64,000 bases of DNA from assembly GCF_000599885.1 (NCBI RefSeq), contig NZ_JFGT01000006.1, positions 372,001 to 436,000 of the forward strand, written 5' to 3'. The DNA comes from Pantoea sp. IMH (lineage in GTDB: Bacteria > Pseudomonadota > Gammaproteobacteria > Enterobacterales > Enterobacteriaceae). Made by a program: the position numbers and the translations under genes. Below the pieces are notes generated by a model that was given only the letters and a program-made list of their open reading frames with translations, made no database searches and was not told where the DNA came from. Each line of letters begins with the position of its first letter. Within the stretch, counting starts at the first letter, position 1. This document shows, one piece after another, positions 17,731 through 26,779 of this stretch.

Positions 17731-18461
17731 GCCGCGCTCCTTCTGGAGGTCAGTTTGACGATGGTGGCGCACAGCAGGGCAGCGACCGCCGTGGCTATCA
17801 GAATGGAGATATTCACATTCAGCACATCCAGCGTCGCCAGCACGACGAGCGCGGAAACGACCATCGCGACGATCTCCAGCTTCTTCGCTTTACTGCCAAA
17901 ATAGTTCAGCGCCAACAGGCCGATAAACATCGCGGTCAGGCTGAAGCCAAGCCGCTGCGAAATTTCCGCCGGAATATAACTGGCAAACAGCGCACCAGTG
18001 ATATTAGCGATAATCCAGTTCACATAGGCGGTCACGTTCAGCCCGGAGATCCAGCGAAAGGGAATTTGCCCATATTTACCGGCATACTGCGCCGCCACCG
18101 CAAATGTCTCATCGGTGAGCAGCATTCCGCTGATAAATTTCTTTGTACCAGGCAGGGCGGAAAAGAAGCGCGCCAGAAAGGAGCTCATCAGCAGGTAGCG
18201 AACATTGACCAGCAGTACCGCCAGCACGATGGCGAGCGTTCCGGCACCGCCAGCCCAGAGCGAATAGAAAAGAAACTGCGCCGAGCCGGCATAGAGCAAC
18301 GCGGAGAGCAAAGTGATATCGGTCAATGAAAATCCGGAGAGCGCGCCTATCGCACCGGAGGCAAAGCCGATGCTCCAGTATCCCAGAATGGTCGGCCCGC
18401 AGGCGATGGCACCGGCAGTGAAGGTTCCGGACTGCCTGATGATGTTTGCTTGTTTATCCAT
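17727..18461 (-). CDS. azlC: AzlC-type branched-chain amino acid exporter subunit
   Basis: This 244-residue inner-membrane protein of the AzlC/YgaZ family has GPTILGYWSIGFASGAI near the N-terminus, LLYAGSAQFLFYSLWAGG at about 55-72 (the conserved AGxxQF segment) and LLTDETFAVA at about 114-123. It forms a two-component exporter with the coupled AzlD. The ribosome site is weak. No Lrp-type regulator is next to it. Confidence 0.88.
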   Translation of the reverse strand: MDKQANIIRQSGTFTAGAIACGPTILGYWSIGFASGAIGALSGFSLTDITLLSALLYAGSAQFLFYSLWAGGAGTLAIVLAVLLVNVRYLLMSSFLARFFSALPGTKKFISGMLLTDETFAVAAQYAGKYGQIPFRWISGLNVTAYVNWIIANITGALFASYIPAEISQRLGFSLTAMFIGLLALNYFGSKAKKLEIVAMVVSALVVLATLDVLNVNISILIATAVAALLCATIVKLTSRRSAA

Positions 18462-18917
18462 AAGTGGTTATCTGTTCCCGGCTACGATTTTAGCTAAGCT
18501 GAACCTGACATGTTGGCGCATCCTGCTTATGCATTCACTTCACAGGCAGGCCTGCGTTAATTCGTCGTGGTATCAAAGCATATTCGGTTATGGTGCGACA
18601 GTGAACTGTAAAATAGCGCAGTCGGGGGCGGTGTATCAAAGGTTGCAGGATAATTCTGATGTGGTACGGTAGATGAACGTTGAATTAACCAGGAGTGAAT
18701 GTTGCGGGTCCCGGAATAATTAACAGGCCTGCTGCCAGACAGAATCATGAACAGGAATAATTCCGCTAGTCAACTTAACGTTTATAACGAGCATCTGCGC
18801 TACTCTCGCCACCATTTCATGCAATAACTCACTAAAACTAAAACTGTCTTCGTGATTGCGCGGAGAGGATTTCGTTCGCCTGTCTTTCCCCTCAGAAAAA
18901 TAATAAGGGTTTTTGTT
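18462..18917. other. Divergent intergenic region azlC-proX
   Basis: These 456 bases between azlC (-) and proX (+) must contain both promoters. No frame in it looks coding. I saw no clear operator or riboswitch. Confidence 0.55.
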
Positions 18918-19919
18918 ATGAACAAGAAAAATTCACTGACTTTATTTCTCACCACATTCCTTATTTCAACCGCTGCTTCAGCTGCCGTCCTGCCCGGCGA
19001 AGGGATCAGGGTTCAGCCCGTGCAGAGTACGCTGCCGGAAGAATCCTTCCAGACCGAACTGGTCAACCGGGCGCTGGAGAAACTGGGCTACCAGGTCAAC
19101 GCCACCGAAGAAGTCGAGTACAACGTTGCTTATACCGCCATCGCGGCAGGTGATGCCACCTACATGGCCGTAAACTGGGAGCCGTTGCAGAAAAATATGT
19201 ATCAGGCTGCCGGCGGAGACGATAAATTTTTCCGCAAAGGCACTTATATCAGCGGCGCCGCACAGGGATATCTGATCGATAAAAAAACGGCAGATGAATA
19301 CCATATTACGGATATTTCACAGCTTAAGGATCCCAAACTCGCCAGGCTGTTCGATGCCAATAATGACGGTCAAGCCGATCTTGCGGGTTGTAATCCGGGA
19401 TGGGTATGTGGGCAGGTTATTAATGCTCAAATTGAGGCTTATGGTCTGAGTGATAGTGTACGGCAAAATCAGGGCAATTATTCCGCAATTATCGCCGATA
19501 CGCTGACGCGCTATAAAACGGGGAAACCTGTGCTTTATTTTACCTGGACACCTTACTGGGTCAGCGATGAATTAAAACCGGGTAAAGATGTCGTCTGGCT
19601 AACCGTACCCTTCTCCGTGACGCCGGGAACGCAGAAAAACGAAGATACCGCACTAGCCAACGGCAAAAATTACGGTTTCAAACCCAATAATGAGCATATC
19701 GTTGCCAATAAAGCCTGGGCGCAACAGAACCCTGCCGCCGCAAAACTCTTTTCCATCGTCAAACTGCCGCTGGCGGACGTTAATGCGCAAAATCAGCGCA
19801 TGCACGCGGGTGAATCTTCCGCCGCAGATGTGCAGCGTCATGTCGATGGCTGGATACAGGCGCATCAACAGATTTTTGATGGCTGGGTCAGGGAAGCCGC
19901 TGCGGCTGCGCGCTCCTGA
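18918..19919 (+). CDS. proX: ProX-like glycine betaine/proline-binding protein, orphan
   Basis: This 333-residue periplasmic ligand-binding protein has a Sec signal peptide at 1-24 (cleavage near AASA). The disulfide-type segment GCNPGWVC, the NWEPL motif and FTWTPYWV (aromatic cage residues) match ProX of the ProVWX osmoprotectant importer. The start is ATG 18918 with AAGGG nine bases before; the frame is open upstream to 18852 but without a site. proV and proW, which normally precede proX, are absent, so it must work with permease and ATPase genes elsewhere or be a duplicate. A terminator follows. Confidence 0.88.
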   Translation: MNKKNSLTLFLTTFLISTAASAAVLPGEGIRVQPVQSTLPEESFQTELVNRALEKLGYQVNATEEVEYNVAYTAIAAGDATYMAVNWEPLQKNMYQAAGGDDKFFRKGTYISGAAQGYLIDKKTADEYHITDISQLKDPKLARLFDANNDGQADLAGCNPGWVCGQVINAQIEAYGLSDSVRQNQGNYSAIIADTLTRYKTGKPVLYFTWTPYWVSDELKPGKDVVWLTVPFSVTPGTQKNEDTALANGKNYGFKPNNEHIVANKAWAQQNPAAAKLFSIVKLPLADVNAQNQRMHAGESSAADVQRHVDGWIQAHQQIFDGWVREAAAAARS

Positions 19920-19990
19920 GAAGAGTTGCGTATAGCGTGCTAGGCACGCCAGCCGCAGCGTTGGCGGGCTCATCATCATTAAGCTAAGCG

Positions 19991-20019
19991 CGCCGGATCG
20001 GTTAAGGATCCGGCGTTTT
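19991..20019 (+). terminator. Terminator of proX
   Basis: The stem CGCCGGATC (19991-19999) / GATCCGGCG (20007-20015) has a seven-base loop and is followed by TTTT, about 70 bases past the proX stop. Confidence 0.75.
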
Positions 20020-20124
20020 CCATTTATGGCTTGGATATCTGCACACTATCCACAGCAGCCAGGCTCATTTCGTCCTCAGGCCATTTGCTCATTTACGTCC
20101 GGACCCGTCTTCCGTTAGTGTTGA

Positions 20125-21064
20125 CAGCGACCGTAGTCTTTCCGGCTGAGCTCGCATGGTTCGAAATTGACGTGGTACTGGCGGAACGCTGGGAGCATGA
20201 CTTCAGCTTTACCGACAAGCATCTGCGCCTGAACTGTGTGCCGGTGGTTAACCTGTTCCCGCTGGAATCCGATCCGCTGACGCTGAACTCTCTGCAAACC
20301 GAATACATGCTGCGCCCGATACGCGTGCAGGACGGCCATACCGAGATTTACGCTGTGGACTCGGTGGTGTCATCGAGCCAGCACGCCTACGTGCCGTTCT
20401 CCAGCTTTCGCCATAAAGGCGGGATGATGCGCCATGAAGCCCAGAATATTACTACCATACCCGCGTGCGTCGCGGCCCCTCCGGGCTGCATAACACCTGG
20501 CTGATACTCGGCGGTGAAGCATTTGACAACCACAGTGTCCCGGAAGATGAAAGCCTGTCGCTGACGCTTACCGGCACCAATGGTCAGCTACCCCGGCGCG
20601 CGCTGCAAAGCACCGTACTCGATACCGTAATGAAAACTACCTCGGCCAGCATCGCCGTGCTTAACCTGTGTGCGCCGACGCTGCCCTGTTATCCGCCGGC
20701 GCAGGATCGTTTTCACTGGCGCGTGCTGAGCCACCTCGGCAGCGGATTCCTGTCGATGATGGATAATGCCGACGTGATGCGCGGTACCCTGGCGCTGTAT
20801 GAATGGACCGACAGCGAGATGAACCGGCGTCGCCTGGAAGCGATTCTCGATGTGAAGCACAGCGAAACAGGGCGCTTTGAACAGGGTTACCTGGTCCGTG
20901 GCGTACAGATAGAGGTGACGCTCGACAGCCACGGTTTTGCCGGGCGTGGCGACATCTGCCTGTTTGGTGAAATGCTGAGCCGCTTCTTCGCGCTTTACAC
21001 CGATAATTTCGTCATCGTAGGAAGACCAACATCCATAGCCTTAGAAGCGTCAGAGACGGTGTAA
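20125..21064 (+). pseudogene. tssF: tssF fragment (T6SS baseplate protein), truncated and frameshifted
   Basis: Two overlapping frames together encode the central and C-proximal part of TssF. The first (to about 20446) reads FEIDVVLAERWEHDF...CVPVVNLFPLESDPL...DGHTEIYAVDSV...PFSSFRHKGGMMRHEA. After a one-base loss near 20443-20446 the second reads YYYHTRVRRGPSGLHNTWLILGG...GTNGQLPR...LCAPTLPCYPP...RFHWRVLSHLGSGFLSMMDN...FGEMLSRFFALYTD. Similarity ends near 21000 and an unrelated tail runs to a TAA. About 250 N-terminal residues and the C-terminus are gone, and no start codon or ribosome site remains. The gene is dead. It marks an old T6SS cluster here, in addition to the one at 45-55 kb. Confidence 0.88.
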
Positions 21065-21196
21065 TTTTAGTCGACAACCTGCTGAACGGATTCACGTTTG
21101 CATTCAGGACTGAAATTTCTTCTTTTCACTGGAGAACCTGTGTTGTTCTGAGGTGAGCATATCACCTCTGTTCAGGTGGCCAAATTCAGTAAACCA

Positions 21197-23359
21197 CTAC
21201 ACTCCGTGAAATCCCGGCATGTATTGAAGAATCGTACCCTCGTCCATGAACATAATTCGATCGGCTGAAGCCAGGGTTTCCTGACGGTGAGCGATCAGGA
21301 GAATGGGAATGCCCAAAGTCCGAAGTGCCTGGCTTATGATAATTTCACTTTTTACATCCAAATGGCTAGTCGCTTCATCAAGAAGCAAAAATCCCGGCTT
21401 TTTGTACAATGCACGTGCCAGCAAAATCCTTTGTTTCTGACCGCCAGAAAGAGTGCCCCCGGTTTCGCCGATTAATGTCTGGAATCCCATCGGCATTGAC
21501 ATAATCTCATCGTAAATAAGAGCCATTCTCGCGCACCAGGCCATTCGTTGCTGATCACGTACTTCGTTAAAGAAAATGATGTTTTCGGCGATTGAACCCC
21601 TGAAGAGTTGATCTTCTTGGAGAACAGTTCCTATACGCTGACGAACATGAAAATAGTGGGGGTGCGTGTGAGGTACCCCAAAAGTGCGGATCAAGCCACT
21701 TTCAGGAGTGTGGATCCCCAAAATCAGTTTAACCAACGTGGATTTACCGCAACCTGATTTACCCGTGATGGCCACGACTTCACGGGGGTTCACCGTCAGC
21801 GATATATCTCTGATGACTTTCTCACCTGAACCTTTATGGAAAAATGAAATATTCTCCAGCGTCAGTGGTGGCTCCGCCTCTGCCGGAGAGAATTCTCGGA
21901 TAGCAGGAGAATAGTCAAGAAGGCTCTCACCTGCTGGAAGGGGGCGATGAAGTTGTTCTTCGGTCTGACTCAGCACAATATCGGCCAGACGAGTATTATA
22001 AATATCGAGCATACGCCAGGAAAAAATTGTGTCTGTTAGATTGCTGATACTGCCAGAGAAGCGTTCCTGATAGGCTAAATAAGCGACCAGCATCCCTACG
22101 GTGAAGGTACCGTCAAGTACCTCACCTGCGCCTTTCCACAGAATAATGGCTGTAACAACACTGCCCGTCAGGGTGTTTGCAACGTTATACCATATCATCA
22201 GGCGACTCTGACGTAAGTGGGTATTTCTACGCACGACATTGAGATTAAGCCAGGCGGCTTCCCTATGTGGCATTACACCGTTGATCCTGAGGCTCTGAAT
22301 ACCGCCCAGGGTTTCAAGGAAATGTCCGGATTCGCGTGCTTCGGCATCCCATGTATCCTCCGTGGACTGCTTCAGTGAAGGGTACCAAAATGCTCTCATG
22401 AGTCCGTAAATCACTGCGGCCAAAACCGCAATCAATGTCATATCAGGACTATACAGCATCATCATCGTAAGCGAAGTAATCACCAACAACACATCCATGA
22501 CCCCTTCAAGTACTTGGGTGGTCAGCGCTTGTTGGATATTGTCGACTGCACTGAAACAAGCGCTAATACTTCCCAAACTGCGCGCATCAAACCAAGCCAA
22601 AGGAAGCCGTACCAGATGGTGAAAGACTCTGGCGGTCCATTGCATGTTAAAGTTGACCGACAGGGTGATGGTTGCCCACTGCCTGGCCAGTGAGAGCAGC
22701 ATATGCGTCAGGGTTAACAATAGTAATGCGGCGATAACAAGTGTCAGGAGATTTCTGTCGGCGGTTACCAGTACTTCATCGATCACCAGTTGATTAAGGA
22801 GAGGCGAGCCTAACGCCAGAATTTCCAGCGCCAGCGCGAAAATAAAAATGCGTAACATTGCTGGGACCAGGCCAGAGGTTTCACCAGTCAGCTGGCGCAA
22901 ATGTATTTTTTTTCGGTCATCCTTCGGCATGAAGTCAGCGGCAGGAGTTAACTCCAGTGCCACACCAGTAAAATGTTTCCCTGCCTCCTGCAGGGATAAA
23001 GTTACTTTTCCTCTTTCAGGATCGTGCAGGGTAAGCTGGTTTCCCCGGACTTTATGGAGCACCACAAAATGGTTCATATTCCAGTGGAGAATGCACGGCA
23101 GAGTGAGCAACTTAAGGTCCGCCAGCTCCAGTCTGACAGCCCGGGACGACAGACGGAGATCTGAAGCGCACTCCATCAGACTCTTAAGAGTCATTCCCTG
23201 CGGGCTGACCATAAAACGTTCCCGCAAGCTCGGTAAATCTATGTTATGCCCGTACCAGCTAGCCATCATTGCCAGGCAGGCTAATCCACATTTTGCAGAC
23301 TCAGCCTGTCGTATTACGGGTAAACGTTTCCTGCCGCTCCAGTTCAATGATTCCATCAC
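21197..23359 (-). CDS. Microcin/bacteriocin ABC exporter with C39 peptidase domain (CvaB/MchF type)
   Basis: This 720-residue protein has three modules. An N-terminal C39 peptidase (1-130) has catalytic Cys24 (ESAKCGLACLA), His97 (NHFVVLH) and Asp113 (HDPERG), which cut leaders after a double glycine. A six-helix transmembrane domain (about 165-440) follows. The ATPase domain has Walker A GKSGCGKST (533-541), signature LSGGQ (637-641) and Walker B LLLDE (658-662). It should cleave and export the peptide from the precursor gene at 25671-26018 through the inner membrane into a TolC channel. It overlaps the HlyD-type gene by four bases. It is intact and is the last gene of the operon. Confidence 0.95.
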   Translation of the reverse strand: MMESLNWSGRKRLPVIRQAESAKCGLACLAMMASWYGHNIDLPSLRERFMVSPQGMTLKSLMECASDLRLSSRAVRLELADLKLLTLPCILHWNMNHFVVLHKVRGNQLTLHDPERGKVTLSLQEAGKHFTGVALELTPAADFMPKDDRKKIHLRQLTGETSGLVPAMLRIFIFALALEILALGSPLLNQLVIDEVLVTADRNLLTLVIAALLLLTLTHMLLSLARQWATITLSVNFNMQWTARVFHHLVRLPLAWFDARSLGSISACFSAVDNIQQALTTQVLEGVMDVLLVITSLTMMMLYSPDMTLIAVLAAVIYGLMRAFWYPSLKQSTEDTWDAEARESGHFLETLGGIQSLRINGVMPHREAAWLNLNVVRRNTHLRQSRLMIWYNVANTLTGSVVTAIILWKGAGEVLDGTFTVGMLVAYLAYQERFSGSISNLTDTIFSWRMLDIYNTRLADIVLSQTEEQLHRPLPAGESLLDYSPAIREFSPAEAEPPLTLENISFFHKGSGEKVIRDISLTVNPREVVAITGKSGCGKSTLVKLILGIHTPESGLIRTFGVPHTHPHYFHVRQRIGTVLQEDQLFRGSIAENIIFFNEVRDQQRMAWCARMALIYDEIMSMPMGFQTLIGETGGTLSGGQKQRILLARALYKKPGFLLLDEATSHLDVKSEIIISQALRTLGIPILLIAHRQETLASADRIMFMDEGTILQYMPGFHGV

Positions 23360-24609
23360 AATTTTCCTTTTACACTCCAGAGCGGTTCAGTCAGCCATTC
23401 CCATAGATAACGGGTATCAAGGCTAACGTCCCCTTCCAGAGTCATGCCCGGACGTAGGGGCTCCTGCCTGCCATAGGCTCGAATGAAGGTCTGCTCCGGT
23501 CTAACAATAACGCGGTAGCGCCCCTCATTTTCTTTCCAGGTCACCGGAGAGACTGAGAGTAGGTCTGTAGGTGTCAGCGTGGTATGACTGATTTCCTGGA
23601 TAATACCGTACTGAACGCCAAACTTCTGGTAAGGGAACGCGCTGAAGCGAAGCGCCACGCGTTGCCCGGGCTGAATAAACCCCGCGTTCTGGCTGGTTGC
23701 ATAAAGTTCGACCTGCAGATGGGCATCATCTGGAACAAGGGTCATGACCGGTTCAGCTACACGAACTGGTTGCCCTTCTTTTACCAGGACGGCAGCGACT
23801 GTCCCAGAGACTGGAGCCGTTAGCATAAAATTCTCCTGACTGGTCAGTTCTACCTGTTGTTGCTTGATCCCCTGGAGCTGCCGATCGAGTTCTTGCTTCC
23901 GGCTTTCTCCAAGCGTAATCAGGTGCTGGAGTTCATCTTCTGCCGCCTCTTCAGCCGTACGGAGTTGCAGCAGAACCATGCGTTGTTCTTCAACATTTTC
24001 ATTCGCGGCAGAAACGGCCATTTGCCGCTGCTGATATTCGATATCTGAGACGTAGTGGCGGGGGATGAGGTCTCGATAACGTTTCATCACCGTGACAGAA
24101 AGTTTTGCCTGATGTTCAGCCTCTTTCAGGCGTTGCTGTGCACTCTGAATCTGTGGTTGAAGAGAGGAAAGCCGTTGCTGAAGCCCCTGCTGCTGCTGGC
24201 TATTGTCGCGCGTCTCTAGTCGTTGCTGAGATTCAAGCATCTGATATTGTGTAATCAGGGAGAGACGCAACGCAGCCAGTGTACCGCCTCCCTGCGCATT
24301 ATATTGTTCGCCGCTGATATAATAGAGTGGACTGCCAATGTTTACATGCTGTCCCTCAGAGATCGTCATCTCTGTGACATACCCTGAATATTGAGGGGTA
24401 ATCTTTATCAGCCCCGATGAAGGCATGACAATACCAGACAGGTGGGCTTTTCGTGTATAAAGGCCATTACTCAGGAAAATAAAAATGAGAATCAATAAAC
24501 AGAACGTTAACAGCGCGCTTAATGAAGTTCTGCACGATGAGGGGATAATTATTTCACCCAGAGCCGTATCGTTCTGGTGTTCTAAAGCTTCCTTTCTGAA
24601 TAATGTCAT
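23356..24609 (-). CDS. HlyD-family periplasmic adaptor of the microcin exporter (CvaA/MchE type)
   Basis: This 417-residue membrane fusion protein has one N-terminal transmembrane helix (about 30-52), a lipoyl/beta-barrel part split around a long Gln-rich coiled coil (about 115-245), and a closing HlyD-type domain (LRPGMTLEGDVSLDTRYLWEWL). It links the C39 ABC exporter to an outer-membrane TolC. ATG 24609 lies one base after the CPBP gene stop and has no Shine-Dalgarno site, so it depends on coupling. It overlaps the ABC gene by ATGA. Confidence 0.93.
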   Translation of the reverse strand: MTLFRKEALEHQNDTALGEIIIPSSCRTSLSALLTFCLLILIFIFLSNGLYTRKAHLSGIVMPSSGLIKITPQYSGYVTEMTISEGQHVNIGSPLYYISGEQYNAQGGGTLAALRLSLITQYQMLESQQRLETRDNSQQQQGLQQRLSSLQPQIQSAQQRLKEAEHQAKLSVTVMKRYRDLIPRHYVSDIEYQQRQMAVSAANENVEEQRMVLLQLRTAEEAAEDELQHLITLGESRKQELDRQLQGIKQQQVELTSQENFMLTAPVSGTVAAVLVKEGQPVRVAEPVMTLVPDDAHLQVELYATSQNAGFIQPGQRVALRFSAFPYQKFGVQYGIIQEISHTTLTPTDLLSVSPVTWKENEGRYRVIVRPEQTFIRAYGRQEPLRPGMTLEGDVSLDTRYLWEWLTEPLWSVKGKL

Positions 24610-24610
24610 T

Positions 24611-25216
24611 TTATTTAGAAATAAGGATATTAAGAGCTATTACAAAAGCATTCATTAATGAATGCAGTATCATCGAAGGCAATAAGCTTCCAGACTTAAA
24701 TCGGGCAAAGGAAAAGATTAGAGAAATAGTGAATAACACAGTGAAACCCAGAAGGCTTGAATACTGCGTATGCATAGCACTGAAGATAACAGAAGTTAAC
24801 ACTACCGGGATGATAAGATTTGTTTTAAAGATAGAGTAAAGAAAGTCAACCAGACAACCTCTGTAAATACATTCCTCGTAAAAAGGAACAACAAATACAG
24901 CAAAAAACAACGGTAATACTTGACTAATAGATATTTGAACAGATTGGATGCTGCCATCTCTTGTTATGCTAATAATTAACTGCATAAGAAAGAGTATCAA
25001 CAAACATTTGATAAATATCCCCTTATCACCAAGTTTCCAGGGATTCTTATAAAGAAATATGACAATCAAAACTGAAAGAGTAAATTCGAGAAAATACATT
25101 AGGTACAATGATTTCTCCAATCCCACCGGCTCTATTGTGAGGAGAGGCAGTGCTGTAATACCTATAGACAATAGTACTGATGAAAAATATACAATCATTC
25201 TCTTCCTGAAGATCAC
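24611..25216 (-). CDS. CPBP-family intramembrane metalloprotease in the microcin operon
   Basis: This 201-residue, very hydrophobic protein carries the CPBP/CAAX-protease (Abi) signature: EECIYRG at 114-120, His149 in SAMHTQ, and His185/Asn189 in ILHSLMN. About six membrane helices are expected. The family contains Type II CAAX proteases and many bacteriocin immunity or processing proteins. Its place between the immunity candidate and the exporter suggests a role in self-protection or in maturation/activity of the microcin. The start is GTG 25216 with AAGGA upstream. The base composition is AT-rich compared with the surrounding chromosome. Confidence 0.85.
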   Translation of the reverse strand: MIFRKRMIVYFSSVLLSIGITALPLLTIEPVGLEKSLYLMYFLEFTLSVLIVIFLYKNPWKLGDKGIFIKCLLILFLMQLIISITRDGSIQSVQISISQVLPLFFAVFVVPFYEECIYRGCLVDFLYSIFKTNLIIPVVLTSVIFSAMHTQYSSLLGFTVLFTISLIFSFARFKSGSLLPSMILHSLMNAFVIALNILISK

Positions 25217-25322
25217 TTTTTACATCCTTATATTTAAATTTAATTACTTACTCGAATTTAATCATTTTAGAAAAAAACCATAAATCTTAACACTATCGTG
25301 AATGATAATAGACATTTAATAA

Positions 25323-25667
25323 TTATAGTTGATAAGGCTTATATCCCGTCAACCTAATATATACCCACATACCCCACTTGGTTACGGCTATAAGTACGAT
25401 TATCATAACCATGAATTTTGATATCATTTCGCGTCTTGATATGTTGTCCATATCAAGGATATTAGCATATTTTAGCAGCGTAAACCCAACAAGGAATAAA
25501 CCCAAATAAGTTAAAAGGTAGAATATTTTTTTCATAAAGGTCATTTTATCTATAATTCCTGCCATGACTTGCAAGGTATAATCCCACCAGAACAGCATCA
25601 CCTCATAAATTAATAATAGCACATAAAATAGAGAGGTAATCCTGGTGGGACGGTAAAAATTAATCAC
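25323..25667 (-). CDS. Small membrane protein, probable microcin immunity protein
   Basis: This 114-residue protein has three hydrophobic segments (about 10-33, 47-67, 84-106). It begins with GTG 25667 only three bases after the microcin precursor stop and has no ribosome site of its own, so its synthesis is tied to that of the toxin. Small inner-membrane proteins placed directly behind class II microcin genes are the usual immunity proteins; that is the basis of the call, not sequence recognition. An internal Met start is possible. Confidence 0.7.
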   Translation of the reverse strand: MINFYRPTRITSLFYVLLLIYEVMLFWWDYTLQVMAGIIDKMTFMKKIFYLLTYLGLFLVGFTLLKYANILDMDNISRREMISKFMVMIIVLIAVTKWGMWVYIRLTGYKPYQL

Positions 25668-25670
25668 GTA

Positions 25671-26018
25671 TTACCAGCGACACTGGCCACCATAATTATT
25701 CGACTGATTTTTATTATTGCTATTACCATTGCCGCCTTTACTGCTAAAACTATCTTTGGTGCACTGACCAGCTATCATACCTCCAGCCACCCCTACAGCC
25801 ATTCCCACCGGTCCACCAACAGAGCCACCAACTAAGCCACCTAATATCCCAGCACCACAAGAATCCACGCCACCATAAATATTTTTTCCGGATGAATGGC
25901 CAGAGCCAGACGAGTGACTTCTCCCTTCCCGGTAACTGCCACCTTCATAGTTACTGTTTGCGTTCCCACCGCTTACCATGGCAGTCTCGTCAACGCTCAA
26001 TTCTTTGATATTAATCAT
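25671..26018 (-). CDS. Class II microcin precursor, microcin-PDI-like
   Basis: This 115-residue precursor has an 18-residue leader ending VSGG (MINIKELSVDETAMVSGG), the double-glycine type cut by C39 exporters. The 97-residue core begins NANSNYEGG, is rich in Gly/Ser/Asn, and has a Gly-zipper hydrophobic stretch (about 55-85, GGPVGMAVGVAGG). It has three cysteines (54, 86, 113) and ends GGQCRW. The leader, the NANSN start and the GGPxGMAxGxxGG-GQC block agree with my memory of microcin PDI from E. coli, a proximity-dependent inhibitor. The start is ATG 26018 with GAGGG seven bases ahead; the frame is open upstream to 26087. It is the first gene of the operon, in AT-rich surroundings. Confidence 0.9.
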   Translation of the reverse strand: MINIKELSVDETAMVSGGNANSNYEGGSYREGRSHSSGSGHSSGKNIYGGVDSCGAGILGGLVGGSVGGPVGMAVGVAGGMIAGQCTKDSFSSKGGNGNSNNKNQSNNYGGQCRW

Positions 26019-26099
26019 AAAATCCCTCTTTATTTGTAATTTGCCCTTTGCACAATGTGCTGTTTGTTTATTACACAAGCAAAGCATTAGGGAAAATGA

Positions 26100-26128
26100 A
26101 TTATTGTAAATATTTGTAAGTTAAGCAA
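26100..26128 (-). promoter_or_regulatory. Candidate promoter of the microcin operon
   Basis: On the minus strand TTGCTT (26128-26123) and AATAAT (26105-26100) stand 17 bases apart, about 80 bases ahead of the precursor start. The surrounding sequence is AT-rich. Sequence match only. Confidence 0.45.
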
Positions 26129-26384
26129 CTTGTGGAAACTAACTAAGTAGAATTATTCTTAAACATAGTAGTAATAATCCATAGTATAGAGATTAATTAT
26201 TCACTCGATGTTTATGGTTATGTAACAGTAAAAAATATAGCTTGAAAATGATATAATTCCAAAATTATGTCCATTGAATAAATTCAGCGTATTATGTAAA
26301 AACGATGACATTTCATAGGGATTAAAAAAAGAACAATTATTTGAATAAATATTCGCTTGTTAGGGACGTTATAGTTGATTATTA

Positions 26385-26705
26385 CTAGTTATATAAATGT
26401 AAGCGTACGCCAAGGACTGTATTGACGACAAGGGTTATTCCTGAAGCAGTGTGATACGCCACAGTAGCAGTTCGCTGATCTGGTTTACTGGCCAGCCTGC
26501 AGTGAAAATAGCGCTCCGGTTTCACGCCATCCAGTTTGCACGTCCCGATTAGGCTGTACAGCATGGTTTCACGTTCACCTCCGCGATCCGAACCGAGGAA
26601 CAGGTAGTTTTTTCGACCGATACTGACCATCTGCAGCACATTTTTAGCGATAATGTTATCCGCTTCTGCCAGCCATCTTACGTGTAGTACGTCAGCGCCG
26701 CCCAC
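26385..26705 (-). pseudogene. IS66-family transposase fragment
   Basis: The minus-strand frame contains IGRKNYLFLGSDRGGERE and MLYSLIGTCKLDGVKPERY, the C-terminal region of IS66 TnpC transposases. Only about 50 recognisable residues remain, with foreign sequence on both sides, so the element is dead. It forms the boundary of the microcin region. Confidence 0.85.
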
Positions 26706-26779
26706 TAGTTCAGGACATAGGTGAACGCCTTTGCCAACCCTGAGTATCGGGATAGGGTTTTCATCTTTTTAGGTTGCCA

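Noticed and set aside
20119..20124. TTGACA as a promoter -35 element
   Set aside because: It lies at the edge of the tssF fragment, and no suitable -10 is found 15-19 bases downstream.
21150..21168. GAGGTGA/TCACCTC hairpin as terminator of the microcin operon
   Set aside because: The stem is only seven bases and no T-run follows on the minus strand. Position is suitable, but support is too thin to annotate.
24603..24839. 78-codon plus-strand frame opposite the CPBP gene
   Set aside because: Antisense to a gene with clear CPBP motifs in an AT-rich segment; no ribosome site.
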